Part shown: positions 1 to 11,573 of the stretch, in pieces
Layout: each line of letters begins with the position of its first letter
Numbering within the stretch: the stretch's first letter is position 1
Source of the DNA: Terfezia claveryi
Lineage: Eukaryota; Ascomycota; Pezizomycetes; Pezizales; Pezizaceae
NCBI GenBank assembly: GCA_015179025.1
Contig: WHUX01000033.1
Location: 124,001 to 188,000 of the forward strand
Reading direction: 5' to 3'
Length of the DNA stretch: 64,000 bases
Notes under the pieces: generated by a model
Told to the model about the DNA's origin: nothing
Seen by the model: the letters and a program-made list of their open reading frames with translations, nothing else
Databases searched by the model: none
Made by a program: the position numbers and the translations under genes

Positions 1-1135
1 ACATGTTGAGTCGCAGTATAATGTTTGTATTCAGTGAGCGGCGTATAACCAAATTGTTGTGGTTGAGCACGTTCTGGCCTATTCACCAATCACGAATGGG
101 TCGTGTAGAAGCGGGGTTCATTAATGCAAGGGGGTGTTACTTCCGGGTACATACGTAACCTTACGTAACGGATGGCGTGATCAATACATCAGAATCACAT
201 GCAAAGGATCTTAAATACCTAGGTAGCCCGATGAGGTTAGGTGTATTGAGCTAAATCAACTTGTGTTGTAGATCTACATTAGTCTGGTTGTGATCTACGG
301 TACACATGTACGTTAAGTAGTACATACGGTACTCTACCGATAGATCTATGTGCGGGCCTCATTCTTCCAGCTTTAACTCCCCCCCCACCCTGAGCACTGT
401 TGCATTGCTTATGCTTCCTTATCAGCGCTTCATATTTGTTGCTTTATATTACGGATAAATGTCTGGCTGAATCCCGCTTCCGCATATTATCTTATTCCGC
501 AGCCTTACTTACCCTCTATTCCGTACTCAATATTGGCTATAAACATACTTATTCAAGCGATATCTTTGTATTCTCTGCGTAAGTTCCTCTGGTAATTTAA
601 GCCTTAATATAACTCAAGTTGACTTTGGCAACTAAAAACATTAGATCTACCCAAGAGAAATTCCTATCTATTATATCAGCCTGGGTAAACATAAGTATTA
701 CATGAGCAACTCCTATTCCCGATTTTTACATGGTTTGGTTGTTGACTGAGCAAAACTACAGGATATTATTCTTGCATGCTAAGACCAAGGTAATTCACTA
801 AAGGGATTTCAATCTTCTAGTAGGTTAATGTAAGTTTTGGGGACCATATATACGCAATCTTTTTGACCGATTTGATGTCGACTGCAAAATTCTGGAATAA
901 TGTTATTATGTTCCTATTGTAGACCGGCGAGACACTTGGCCCTGAGCTGAATTTGGGCCACTAAGAGCTTTGATTCAAGAACAATCAATCAGTCAACTCG
1001 TCTGAGGAATTATATACCTTCCCACTCGGCACGCGTCGATGGGGACTTAACGATACTCGGAATGCAATAGCGTTGATATCTAGTAGCCGATATATTTATT
1101 CTGACTATGTATTCTTTGCAGTTTTTGGCCGCAAT
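1..1135. other. Non-coding stretch, nothing recognised
   Basis: No convincing gene is seen. Only one short ORF occurs (400-582) and it has no recognisable features. A copy of the recurrent SINE-head motif TAGTCTGGTTG lies at 280-290 without a recognisable B box after it. Confidence 0.5.
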
Positions 1136-1421
1136 ACCGAAGTAATTGGAGTATAACACTCACCCTCTGTGAATAACACCCGTCTCACTTTACAAAGGTA
1201 ACCAACGAAATTTAGCTAGTGATAAAGGAAATCTAACGACATTGGATTAGTACATGCAGAAGCTGGAAATCCACCGCGTTCAATCCAGCGCCCACTGCAT
1301 CAATTGAGGTTGGCGTTGATCTATTCACATACATATTATACATATGCACATGCAGCGCGGTCTGTGTTGTGAGACGGGTGTTAGTCGCAGAGGGTGGGTG
1401 TTATACTCCAATTACTTCGGT
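1136..1421. repeat. 53-nt inverted repeat
   Basis: The arm at 1136-1188 is an imperfect reverse complement of 1369-1421, separated by 180 bp. The outer ends match as ACCGAAGTAATTGGAGTATA against its complement. The 125-codon ORF at 1344-1721 overlaps the right arm and has no recognisable domain. The structure could be a small non-autonomous DNA element or a local inverted duplication. No target duplication was seen. Confidence 0.6.
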
Positions 1422-2149
1422 AATCATATGATGTCTCTATTTGTCATTATCCGATGCTTTAGAACTTTGTTTTGTTCGAACTCTTCGTGGTCGTGTGAGT
1501 CTCTGTTTACTTTAATGTTGTCGGGATATGTCATCGGACTAATAGACATTAGTGAAGGGTGGATTGCTGCAATGGATTGTCCTGCCGTTGATTTGAACGG
1601 TAGGTTGGAGTATGTGGCGAAAACTTCGTTTCGTGTTGGATTGCTACTTGGCTCGAGTTTTCCCTTTACCGTATTTTCACTCCGACTTGATTGTTACAAG
1701 TTCGGATTCAGGGGGTTGTAGTCGGAGTTGACATTTCTCTCTTCTCCGGCGGGCAGGCTCTGGGTATGGCGGAAGGCAGGGTGGAGGGTGCGCTGAACAG
1801 GATCGATACGTCGTCTATGCCCATCTGCGGGAACTTATTTAGTGATCGTCGTCAATAAATTCGTTGTCATTATCTGGTTGGCACAAGTCATTATCATACA
1901 GCAAACTGGTAGCATCGGTACAGTACTCAACTTGCATAGACCGGCTTAGTCATAGGCTTCCGGTAGCGTGACCTTTCTGGATTAATCAAGCTCAAATCAC
2001 CTTCCACTTTTTTTTTTTTTTTAAAAAATACAATTCATGCTGCCATCCACAAAGAACATAGTCAGTGCTCCCTCAAGCTTCACAAATGACCTCCTGCAGC
2101 ACAGATTATAGCTCAGTGGCACCATCCTACAACTATGGCCCACATACTG
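1422..2149. other. Non-coding stretch with a poly-T tract
   Basis: No gene is supported. A T tract followed by AAAAAATAC lies near 2009-2030 and would be a poly-A tail if read on the minus strand. No element could be attached to it. Confidence 0.4.
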
Positions 2150-2700
2150 GAGCTTCAAGTCCACCTGCAGTCGTCTCGCCAGCCAACACACCCGACGTCC
2201 ACAACAAAAGTGCGGATTCGTCCGTATCTCAGTACACAGAAGGCCCCCGAGCACGAAAATAAGCTCATCAGAAAGAGCTCGAGGCCGAGCACAGAATATC
2301 CCAGTTTCACATCCTCACCCCATCTTCATACCTTCCCCCGTCTTTGAAGTTCTCTAAAGTCGAGATATCCTGCAATTCTTCTGGCCCACACTGTATTGTG
2401 TGCTCGTCACGTAGACAAGCAGATTCTCTCGATCTCACCATCAACAGCCCATCAGGGTATTGATAACTCCCACACCACCCTCGGGCCACTAAGAGTCAAA
2501 AGCAACACACCACCTCACCTGGCTAACGGCAGCGTCAACACCACCCGTGAACGGCCTCTCTTACTCCCGCCACCACACAGCCACCCAGCCTCCCCACAGA
2601 GCCCCACGTTATCCAGGCCCCCTAGAGAGCCACGATCACATCGCGGAGTCAACGTCAACGTCAATGTCAGCCAACTCACCGCCATAATACCGGACACGTA
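2150..2700 (+). repeat. Fragment of the LINE 5' untranslated region
   Basis: This stretch aligns on the plus strand with the reverse complement of about 22,300-22,665, the 5' end of the LINE at 12,734-22,674. Shared landmarks in order are AAGTGCGGATTCGTCCGTAT, a TCCCAGTTTCACATC block, TTCTGGCCCACACTGTAT and TTGATAACTCCCACACCAC. Similarity fades near 2700. A 5' fragment without its 3' part is atypical for LINE insertion, so this is probably a deletion remnant of an older copy. The short ORFs here are shadows of the untranslated region. Confidence 0.7.
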
Positions 2701-2845
2701 CAAGCCCCTCGCATGCTAAGACGGGGAAATCTCGTCCTATGCAGAGATGAAAAGCGCGAGTGCGATGTGTCTAATACACGCCGAGTGTGCAGTTGGTCAC
2801 TGGTGTGTCTGAAAACCAACCGACCGGGTCCCAAGAGGTTCCTGC

Positions 2846-3313
2846 CGAAAGGGAAAGCCACTCAGGGCCTATTCCACGCATAGATAGTCTTAACTGTTAC
2901 ACTTGTCTATCCTCCCTTCGAGTCCTGGTGGGGCCCCTAGTTGGTCGAAATGCACCTGGGGAAGGGGAGGCGGGCTAGGGCAGAGAAAGCAACTCGTCGT
3001 AGTGGAGTACCCCCAGTCCTACCTGTTAAGCAGTTGACTCACCACCTTCCGCGTGCGTTAGGCTAAGTCCCGTTGAGTTCCGGTTGGGCTCGGACAGGTC
3101 ACACCTCGTACAAACAGGCACTGCTGGCACTACCGAGGGGAAAACCACTCAGGGCCTATGCCACGCATAGATAGTCTTAATTGTTACACTCGTCTATCCT
3201 CCCTTTGAGTCCTGGTGGGGGCTCCTAAGGGGGTCGAAATGCACCTGGGGGAGGGGAAACGAGCTAGGGCAGAGAAAGCAACTCGTCGTAGGGGAGTACC
3301 CCCAGTCCTACCT
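2846..3313. repeat. Direct duplication, about 180 bp, period about 289 bp
   Basis: Sequence 2846-3024 recurs at 3135-3313 in the same orientation. Shared blocks include CCACTCAGGGCCTAT, CACGCATAGATAGTCTTAA and GAGTACCCCCAGTCCTACCT. Differences are mostly transitions plus a few short indels. Neither copy has coding potential. Confidence 0.75.
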
Positions 3314-4179
3314 TAGGCGGTCCAGTACCTGTGATGTATTGGTTAGCCACTGGGGGACCCTGGATACAGTGCCTCCTGCGAACCGTCCACCATGAGCAGT
3401 AGAATTCACAGTAATGTACCTATAGAGACCAGTGGCGAGACATCGCCGGCGGATGGTGGGGGTTTGTATGTACCACCTTCTGCATCGCGAAGTGCTGAGA
3501 AACACAGCATGAGGCGAGGCATTACATACGGCTCAGAGCACCATTAGAGTAATGAATTCCATTACGCGTGTTCCCTGACATTGAAAACAAGAGCTCCGGG
3601 TTCGGGGTTAACTGCAGTGTAATGGTCCGACAGGACGGATGCGGATGTCGGTCTCAATGAACGTAGCAATACGTACGCAATTCACTTGCGGAGGCTTAAG
3701 GAGCAAAGGCAAATACTATAGCGGAGTCGTGACCGCATAGTTCTCTACTGTTGGCAACAAGATTGGCAGTAACTGGGTCAGGTTTAGTATAAGTTATGGA
3801 AAGCGGGCAACGCCGTGAGTATGTCCCATAGCGAAATTGAGAACTGATGAGGGAGGCGATGGTGAAGTTGGGGCTTCGGTATGCTTAACCGTTAACCACC
3901 ACGGGCAGCAATACCGCTCCATGGGGCAGTGAAGCATCTGCTGAGCCCCTCTTGTCATCCGCTGCTAATACCTCCTTGGGGACCACGAAAGTGGTAAAGG
4001 CAAATCGTGCCTTAGGCCGCAAATACGATGTTGACCACCTGCAGCAATGCAGGACGGACTTAACAAACCAACAGAACAGGTTTGCTGGGGGTCGGAAGAG
4101 TTCCTTGCGTCCCTCACCGCCAGTATTCTGCTGGAAGGTGTACCCCCCTTGTACCCCCCTTGCTCTCGCCTTGCCTTGC
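3314..4179. other. Non-coding stretch
   Basis: No supported gene. ORFs at 3885-4241 (minus) and 3952-4434 (plus) overlap each other on opposite strands and run into the Gypsy LTR remnant, so they are treated as spurious. Confidence 0.4.
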
Positions 4180-4386
4180 CTCATCGAGCAACTCTGCAGT
4201 CCAGCTGCCTCCCACAAGAAAGTGCCCATCACACGCGGCAACCGATTCCGCGTGTCTCTAGTCCCCTGCTCCTACTTCCCTCCCAGCCCCTCCTCTAGTC
4301 ACACACGTAGCGCTCCTACGTGTGCGATCCCTTGCCCTTGCCCAGGCGTACCCCTTGGTCGCCCTGCCCCCCCGCGCCCCGTTACA
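4180..4386 (+). repeat. Gypsy LTR remnant (same family as 36293-42551)
   Basis: The sequence follows the 3' half of the Gypsy LTRs at 36,293-36,768 and 42,028-42,551: a CTCTGCAG block, the ACACGCGG...CCGCGTGTCT inverted repeat, a CACACGTAG...CTACGTGTG hairpin, a pyrimidine-rich stretch, TACCCCTTGGTCGC and the terminal GTTACA at 4386. The 5' part of the LTR is lost or too diverged to follow. Confidence 0.75.
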
Positions 4387-4985
4387 CTAGCACTTCTATA
4401 CTACTTTATTACTATAGCAATTCTATGCTACTAGTAATAACTTTAATAGTAAAAGTCAATAATATACTATTAATAATCTACTTTATAGTATATATTACGA
4501 GACTAAGATTACCTAATTAAATTAGATTATCTTATCTAATCTAATCAGATCTTCTAGTCCCTTATATTACATTATATTTCTTTAACCTAAGAACTTGATT
4601 CTTACATAAGAAGAAGAGCTTATCAACCTTACCCAAGTAACAATAAGTTTCTACTAGCAAGAGTAGAAATAGACCGTGGAGGGGTAGTGCAACCAGACTA
4701 ATATAGACCTACAATACAAGTACAATAGTACTAAAGTCTGATAGTAGTAAAACTATTATTCCAAATAGTAAACAATAATAAAAAGCCTCATAGAGTATTA
4801 GTACTAAGGCTCTAATAGAAATATATAAAACTTAGAAATATATAGATAATTTAAGTATAGAGTATAAAGTAGATAGAAGAGAAAAAGATATTATAATTTT
4901 TAGGATTTATAAGAGTAAATTTAATATTAAAGAAATTGATGCAGAGAAATAGCAAAAGTTAGATTCATGGTCCCTCAGATAATTC
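4387..4985. other. AT-rich island
   Basis: Immediately after the LTR remnant the base composition becomes strongly AT-rich, with many TA steps and no ORF. It may be the heavily mutated internal part of the Gypsy copy. A SINE-head motif in reverse orientation is embedded at 4687-4700. Confidence 0.5.
4640..4705 (-). repeat. Decayed SINE fragment
   Basis: On the minus strand this reads TAGTCTGGTTGCAC, a pyrimidine-rich CCCTCCAC segment, then GGTCTATTTCTACTC. That is the order of A-box head, spacer and degenerate B box in the SINE at 63,191-63,301. No tail or target duplication was identified. Confidence 0.45.
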
Positions 4986-5679
4986 TTAGATTTCCTTCTC
5001 ATGCTCTTCTAATATTACTTTGACAACCTCCTGCGCTCCACTGCCTTCTACTCCTGGTGCCAACTCTGCATAAACCTCACTACGTATACTGTATCTTCTA
5101 CTATGTCTCCCACCATCCGTGTACCTAGATCTACAAGCTCTCGAAAGTAGTTTGGACGCATTACCCCACCGAATGTTATATATATTATGTGATGCAACAC
5201 ACTCCATAGCCCCTTATCCTATTTTTCTTTTACCCACTCTCCAAGTACTACAGAAAGCCAGTCCACGTCTCATCATCACGCACTCCCATATTGAAGAGCT
5301 AATCCGCAAAGCAGTGACTTGCTTTCCTTAACCACTTCATAAAATCCTGCCTCTGAGCTGCTGCCAGTGTAAATATAGCCGAGCCTCATGGTTATCACCG
5401 AGTAGATACAAGATTTACAGAGCGCGGGGACACAACTAAGTAGCACTTGTTCCGGTATCATAGATTCAGAAGAGGGAGCAATGGATGTTGTTTATTAAAG
5501 CATAATAGTTCTGGCCTTCCTGGGAAATTTGCTGAGCTGTCTTGCCTGGAAAGCCACACGATTCTTGGGGGGTCTAGAGTAATGAGTATTTGAAGAAAGA
5601 AGAAAAGCATCATGAAGCCACACCGAAACAATACGAGCCCCTTAACACGCCCATGCCATCTCTACATGCCGAGTACCAA
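4986..5679. other. No supported gene
   Basis: Short minus-strand ORFs (5207-4986, 61 codons at 5461-5276) show no recognisable domain and cannot be joined into a convincing gene. Confidence 0.35.
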
Positions 5680-8046
5680 TCACAACCACCTCTGACTTCC
5701 CGCTCTTACCCTCTTCTGCGTACCCCTGTCATCCCGCCCTTCATTCTCCTCCTTGCCTTCCCCATTCCCCAACTCGCCAATCTTCCTCACTCTTCTCTCT
5801 ACTCGCCTCTTCACCCTCTCTGTAGCGCTCCTCAATCTCTGCTCGCCCTTCTGAAGTGCTTGCTCCGCTGCCACCGCACCTGTCCATGCCTGGTCGACAA
5901 TCCCCTCCGCCCTATCCCGCGCCCGTCGCTTCCTCATCCGCGGACAGTTACGTAATACCGCTTGTGCTAGCTTCTCTAGTGGGAAGTGAATTTGTTTTTC
6001 TGAGTGGGGACGAATGAGGAGTGGAATCTTGTTCAAGAGGTGAGTGGGGATGGAGAAGTCAGAAGCAAGGGGGCCATAAAGTTCTGCGATGCAGAGGGAA
6101 AATGATTGAGAAGCAAGGCCGGCAAGGGGTACATTTCTATGTACAAGGGGGATGGAATGGATTTGCTCAATTCCTACCCTAGCGTCGGCTGCATCCTCAT
6201 CGTCATCCGCAACGTCATCGTCATCGTCATCATCATCGTCATCGTCATCGTCAACAATATCGACATGATCATCGTCATGATCGACATCATTGTCGTCATC
6301 ATCATCGTTATCACCAGATCCCTCATTGGTTAGGTATACCTGTGAACCGACGCTTGGACCACTGTCAGAACTTGTTAAGGATGTATCAAATGATTCCATG
6401 TCGCCAACTTCCTTGATGAAATGATCCGATAAGTCCGAGTCTAGACTAATTTCCAGGTCGGGTTGAGTTGAAAGGTCTCGTTCAACTTCTGAGTCTTGCT
6501 CGGCTTCTTCACCACATTCAATTCCCAAGTTGTCCTCATCACTTGCAATTTCATCCTCTTCAACAGTTTCCTCAGAATCCTCTGCACTCGCATCATCCGA
6601 TTCGTTATTTTCCTCAACATGCTTGTTTGGTCCGTTAGCTTCTGGTGACATCTCACTGCCATCCTCTCTTTTCCGATACACAATCAACCTTGCTCCCAAC
6701 GGTTCTAGTAATGACGGCATTAACTCTGCGTCTCCATCTTGCTCCAAAAGCATTTTCGTGATCTCCTTCTTTAAACTCTCCTTAACTGACTCTTTCACAC
6801 TGCCCCTCCGGCTAACCTCCTCCACCACTCCCCTGCCTTCAAACAATTTACTAGGCCAATCCCACTTTGTCCTCTTTGCTTTATCCCTACTCATGATCAC
6901 CTTTCCATTGGCATCGAGATATGCTTTTGGCGGCTCGTCCTCGAAAACATGTACCAAAACCACAAAATGAATTTTAACCCCATCCCCAACCTCTGTATTG
7001 GAGAACCACATCCTTGCCCTTCTCTTTAAACTCTCTAAAGTCTGCGAAAACCCAATCTCCCAGACCACTCCGGTGAAATCCTCTCCAGTCTCTAGAGGAT
7101 GCAAGGACACCTGGATCGAAATATCAGGGATTCGCCTGCCACCAGACCCGTTCTCATTCCCAGTTGTCTCGATCTCGGTATTTGGACAAACGTCGATCCC
7201 AATATCGTAGGTAGACATCCCAGTATGGGTTCTTAAGGCATCAAGCACTGCCGCCATAGCGTAATTGGCAACCTTCTCATGGATCGGTGTAGGCATGCAT
7301 TTAATGATTAGGTTTTGGGTATCGGGAGAGTATTCCCAGAGACAGTGGAGCTCATTGGAGAAGAGGTTGTTCTTATATTGCTTCATCCATATGCGCAAGG
7401 CTTCGGGAGTGAGTGGAATGGAGATGACGTTGTCCGGGTTGCGAAAAGGGAAATCGGGGGAGTATGATAGGGACCGGGAGAGGCGATAGAGGAGGGAAGG
7501 CGTAAGATCGGAAACAGTATGAGGGGGGAGGGGAAAGATATTCAGGCGGTGTGCTGGTAATACCAGAGTAGGAGTCGATGGCTTCGCTGACGTGGGCACA
7601 ACTGCTGCAACTAAGGGTCGGTTAAGAGAGTTGGGAGGTGTGATCAGGGATGTAGGTCGTGAATGACCGCGGTCGGGGGTTCGCAGTTCCAATTGGGATG
7701 GTATGGAAAGGACACGGGTATATCCTGTTGGTTCGTCATCAGAATTCTCATCCGGAGGTGTTACTGTTCGTGGCGGGTAAGGATGTCCCATATTGGAGCT
7801 AGGCACGATGGAGAGTTCAGATCCTGATGCAACAGTAATATCTAATTGTGGGCTTCCGTGCATCTGATGATGGGTCCTTAAGTTTGGCTTCCGCATCAAG
7901 CCAGCGGGGGGTATCGTGGCGGCTGGGGCAATCTGTGTGCTGGTATCCTTTGCACTGGCAGTATCGGAACCTAAACGCGTGGACTCTATTGAGAAGCGGA
8001 ATGTGCATGAGCGTCTGGACGCGGGACCAGTATCAACCAGAGCCAT
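5680..8046 (-). CDS. Hypothetical 788-aa protein, possible PD-(D/E)XK-like core
   Basis: This is the only long intact non-transposon ORF in the window. Residues 1-180 are low-complexity and rich in Ser, Pro and Thr. Residues about 200-375 look like a folded domain: CMPTPIHEKVANYA near 250, RRIPDISIQV with Asp308, and VVWEIGFSQTLESLKRRA with Glu330, followed by predicted beta-strand sequence. The spacing PD-(x)21-ExG followed by a helix resembles the restriction-endonuclease-like (PD-(D/E)XK, Uma2-like) fold, but the usual Lys after Glu is Gly here, so activity is doubtful. Residues about 420-610 are very acidic with a poly-Asp run (encoded at 6190-6310), and the C-terminus (about 690-788) is basic and helical. 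The first ATG of the frame was taken as the start and no intron is needed. The fold call is inference from pattern only. Absence of nonsense mutations, unlike its neighbours, suggests it is or recently was under selection. Confidence 0.6.
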   Translation of the reverse strand: MALVDTGPASRRSCTFRFSIESTRLGSDTASAKDTSTQIAPAATIPPAGLMRKPNLRTHHQMHGSPQLDITVASGSELSIVPSSNMGHPYPPRTVTPPDENSDDEPTGYTRVLSIPSQLELRTPDRGHSRPTSLITPPNSLNRPLVAAVVPTSAKPSTPTLVLPAHRLNIFPLPPHTVSDLTPSLLYRLSRSLSYSPDFPFRNPDNVISIPLTPEALRIWMKQYKNNLFSNELHCLWEYSPDTQNLIIKCMPTPIHEKVANYAMAAVLDALRTHTGMSTYDIGIDVCPNTEIETTGNENGSGGRRIPDISIQVSLHPLETGEDFTGVVWEIGFSQTLESLKRRARMWFSNTEVGDGVKIHFVVLVHVFEDEPPKAYLDANGKVIMSRDKAKRTKWDWPSKLFEGRGVVEEVSRRGSVKESVKESLKKEITKMLLEQDGDAELMPSLLEPLGARLIVYRKREDGSEMSPEANGPNKHVEENNESDDASAEDSEETVEEDEIASDEDNLGIECGEEAEQDSEVERDLSTQPDLEISLDSDLSDHFIKEVGDMESFDTSLTSSDSGPSVGSQVYLTNEGSGDNDDDDDNDVDHDDDHVDIVDDDDDDDDDDDDDVADDDEDAADARVGIEQIHSIPLVHRNVPLAGLASQSFSLCIAELYGPLASDFSIPTHLLNKIPLLIRPHSEKQIHFPLEKLAQAVLRNCPRMRKRRARDRAEGIVDQAWTGAVAAEQALQKGEQRLRSATERVKRRVERRVRKIGELGNGEGKEENEGRDDRGTQKRVRAGSQRWL

Positions 8047-9740
8047 GAGACGTGTGATTTAAGGGTATTGTGGTGGATGGCGAGCGTCGATGAGGTTGTT
8101 GATGTTTGCTTTGGTGTTTGGTTTTTGTTTGTTGGTAGTGATGGGGGATATGCAGGATGTGGGTGCTTGGCGCCGCGTGTGGCATTTGTTGTAAAGTACA
8201 TGAGCTAATCCAGCATATCTTTATTCACTTGATTTCACTTATACTGATGTGTTACTAAGCGTTGTGCCAACCTAGTCTCATGCCAAGACCTTCTGCCAGA
8301 GATTTCCCATCAAAGACTTAGTCTGGTTACAAAGACTCAGAATTGGTGCACTTGTTTCGGTCATTGCATCTTGACCACTCTGATATCGAACATGCAGAAG
8401 TAGGTCAGCGTCGACGTTGGAACAAAAAACAATAGTCTAATTGTCCACATCAGTACTCTCGTGCCCAAAGCATGCATGTTGTGACTCGGAGGGTTCATCA
8501 GAAGGACATCTACTGCTAGTCACGGTTGGAGTACTCAAAGTTTCAAGTCTCTGGTGGATGTGTTATTGTTTGCTATATTTCTTTGTCGTTTCCCATAACG
8601 GATGGAGTCGCTATTGAGCCGAACTTCCCTTCAGTAAAGTTTTCTTCGACTGACATAGCTATACCGGTGGGCAAATTTTTGTGTGTGGTATTCCGTATAT
8701 GTATATTTGGAAAAAAGCAAACTAAGATAAGTGCTGAGAGGTTGCAATTGAGTTCTTCGGTGAGAAAACTGACTGCCACTGCATTACAGATCACCTAAAT
8801 CACTCTCTGTCCAGAGTGGAAGAATCAGAGTGCTGGTTTACGTGGAATCCGAATCTCAGCTGTTCTGGACCTAGACATTCCCATTCCGATTCTTTACATT
8901 TGATGTTATATTTAGTCTGGTTCGCACTGTATTTTTGATGATTATTACTCCCATTCCTAGCTCTACTACCACAATCCCCGTGATGCATGCAAGCATTATT
9001 GGATATACGCCAAAAGACTAAGCTGGCCATCCTCCAGAAATATCCCTATGCACAGAGGTCTCCATAACGCATTTCTCCCCCCAGGAGGCCTTCCATCACT
9101 GATAGTCCGTCCGACAGTATTTCTACACGGTGAAGATGTTATGTATTTTAAGGATCTATATTTATATTATGTAGAAAATTATACGTTGGTACTAATCGTG
9201 GTGGATTACTCTCTACGAGATGCTTGTGCCAACCAGACTCGTGGATTACCTGTTTGGGTATGTTCAGATTAGACTAGTTTGGGACTTGATAAGGTTTGAC
9301 CAGACTGGATTAGGATTAGTCCCAGAGCACTGCTCCAGTTTATGTCAGCACCTCGCATTTGTACTCCGTCCAGAAGTATCTAGATATACATATGTGCAAA
9401 CCACGAGCTGTTTGCAATCTTTGCTCTTGTCCTCGCCCTCAACCTGACTACACTTGTGGCACTGCTTCTATCACCATAGTCTGGTTGCACCCCCCTCCCC
9501 TCTCGTTCCTGCCTGATTTCTTTAGCAACATAACTAAGCACTCACTCAAATCGTAGATTTAAACCTAACATATTGGTGGATAGGTATACAAGCCATGTGC
9601 ATTTATATGTTCTAACTCAAGCCAACTGACTTCCTGCTTTTGATTAGGAAATGTTCAAGAGTTTTATAGACTTCTCCCATGCTCGAGATATGCCTCTACA
9701 GCAAAGATGACAACATATTCTCCAAGCCGTTCAGGTTACA
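8047..9740. other. Non-coding stretch with several SINE-head motifs
   Basis: No gene is supported. The motif TAGTCTGGTT (or its complement AACCAGACTA, some variants with one change) occurs at about 8261-8279 (reverse), 8319-8330, 8913-8927, 9226-9239 (reverse) and 9477-9490. Each has GCAC or a variant next to it, as in the A-box head of the SINE at 63,191-63,301. None has a clear B box or poly-A tail, so they may be truncated SINE copies. Confidence 0.45.
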
Positions 9741-9998
9741 AATGTCCGGCGGAGTGCTTCTACAACAGAGATGGATGAGCAATACGATAGATGAGCGAGT
9801 TGCTAAGCTGGAAAGAACATTACAAAGGCAGATTGAGGGCCTCGAAAGGAAAAATGAAGGACTCACATCGGAAATCAAGGCCTCACATCCGAATTAAGCA
9901 GCATCTTCAAGTCTACTGTACTGCCACTTCATAAAGCTGTTATTTTGAAGGCAATCATGAAGGAGATCTGCGGCATGAAGAAGAGTTAGTAGGCCTGG
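9741..9998 (+). pseudogene. Decayed small coiled-coil protein gene
   Basis: An ATG at 9741 opens a frame containing a heptad-rich segment (DERVAKLERTLQRQIEGLE, then a GLTSEIK motif). A one-base frameshift near 9885 throws the frame into a stop at 9895-9897. In the adjacent frame the coiled coil continues as GLTSELSSIFKSTVLPLHK to a TAG near 9990. The gene is probably a dead copy of a repeated coiled-coil family. No function can be assigned. Confidence 0.45.
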
Positions 9999-11573
9999 GT
10001 ACGAGACGTCTCGAGACTTTTGGATATCGAGCACCACCCACCACAATCATAATTATATTCGAAGTTGCTAGCTAGCTACCTAGTTATTATCAATTATCAT
10101 CATCTTCGCCTTCGACGTCAATTTCCTCTTCTATACCATCTTCGGCTATACTTCGCTCTAAATCATCTGGAGTATGAGCAGCCGACACGGAAATTTGGCT
10201 CATTGTGCTGATTGTAGATGCAGTACAGGAATGTGCAGATAATGAGCGGAGAAAAAGTATAATGAGCGGAGAAAGAGAAGAAGGAATCTCTACCTTTAAG
10301 TACCGAATAACACATATTTACAAGCGAAGGCTATCGTAGGCTGCTAAACTGATTGTCGCAACCCATGAAAAGATCTTCTCAGCCACAGAAAGATTCTCAC
10401 AAAAATTCTCGAGATGTCTCATCTCATGCAGAGAACTAAGAGTAAGGTACTGGCAATGCAATTTAGCCTTTGTAGTAAGTACCTTATAGCTAATCAGGTT
10501 TTCTAGATTGTCAAGAGAAAGAATAGTAAGAGGAAGAGCAAGTTCGCAAATACGATATTTGGTGCACCCAATGACTTTGGACACTTTGGCCTACGGTCCC
10601 AAAAAGATATGTTGTGGCTATCAAACCAGGTAAGTCATAACTCAACTCCCTCCCTGTCAAGTACAATCAATATACCCTTTCATAGGGAGGACCGTTCAAA
10701 TCTGGTGCCCATTGCAAATTAATCAGATCATTTTCCAGTGAACTGCGATTCGTTTGTGCACAGGCACCAGGTTTTGGACTGAATTGTTAGTGGAAAGAGG
10801 GCCAAAAAACATCTAACAAGCCCGATTGGTTCATAGTACGATACGGTAACGATGCAAAGAACTGGTGTTGCCCATGAAAACACTGGAGAATCGACCTATC
10901 ATGCATTCTCCCCCAGTCCGAACGATATGCTTGTATCGAAGGTACTCTGTATCTGTCCCAAGCCTTCTGCTGCCGGCTGTCCTCCTGCCTCCTGTCTCTT
11001 TAAGCACTTGGCTACTACCAAGCTCGGAGCATGCATAGCTTCATCTCTCGGCTGGTAATACTGGCCAAAAGGCTGCATACCACCTTGCCCGAATCATTGT
11101 CGATCCGCTCTCCTGCGGGATATCGTATCAGTTCGAGATGGCAGAGAAGTACTGCGGGGACAAATGGGACCTTGCCCAACATGCAGCCGAAGAAACCAGG
11201 GAAGAAATCACGAACCCCGGTGTTCAGATCGTATCGCAAAGGTAGGTCAAAAACGCTCTCAGATACCTATGAGCATGTATAGACGGATAAAACGTGTGTG
11301 GAAGCCGGGAATGTGGCCCCTTACTATGATTCAATCTATGACATATATCGCTCAGATTCAAGATATACTTATCTACAAACGACTCGGATACCAACATCCG
11401 GAAGGAAGTTTGTGTTGGATTTACTCGGTAAACATAAGCTCATACATGTGCATTCATGTGAAGGAGAGGATATCATGTGTATATACATTCTATTTCCCAC
11501 ACGTAGAAAGATAAGACAGACAAGCAAGCAATACGATCAATACATACCCAAACACCTAAAACCTGCGCACAAC
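9999..11573. other. No supported gene
   Basis: An 88-codon minus-strand ORF (10584-10318, Leu-rich) and overlapping plus-strand ORFs at 11031-11514 have no recognisable features. The part just before 11574 may be the 3' end of a Copia-type 5' LTR, because a primer-binding-like GGTTATGAGCCC follows it. Confidence 0.35.

Noticed and set aside
3885..4434. ORFs of 118 and 160 codons on opposite strands
   Set aside because: They overlap each other and a Gypsy LTR remnant; no protein signature.
4684..4700. LTR start after a purine tract (TGCAACCAGACTA)
   Set aside because: The same arrangement at 63,270 lies inside a SINE delimited by exact duplications, so the purine run is the complement of the SINE's pyrimidine spacer.
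6106..7489. Plus-strand ORFs across 5.6-7.5 kb
   Set aside because: Antisense shadows of the 788-codon ORF, including a poly-Ile/Val peptide from the Asp repeat.
9226..9490. A 265-bp MITE bounded by AACCAGACT and AGTCTGGTT
   Set aside because: The motif also occurs singly elsewhere and is the A-box head of a SINE. No target duplication flanks the pair.
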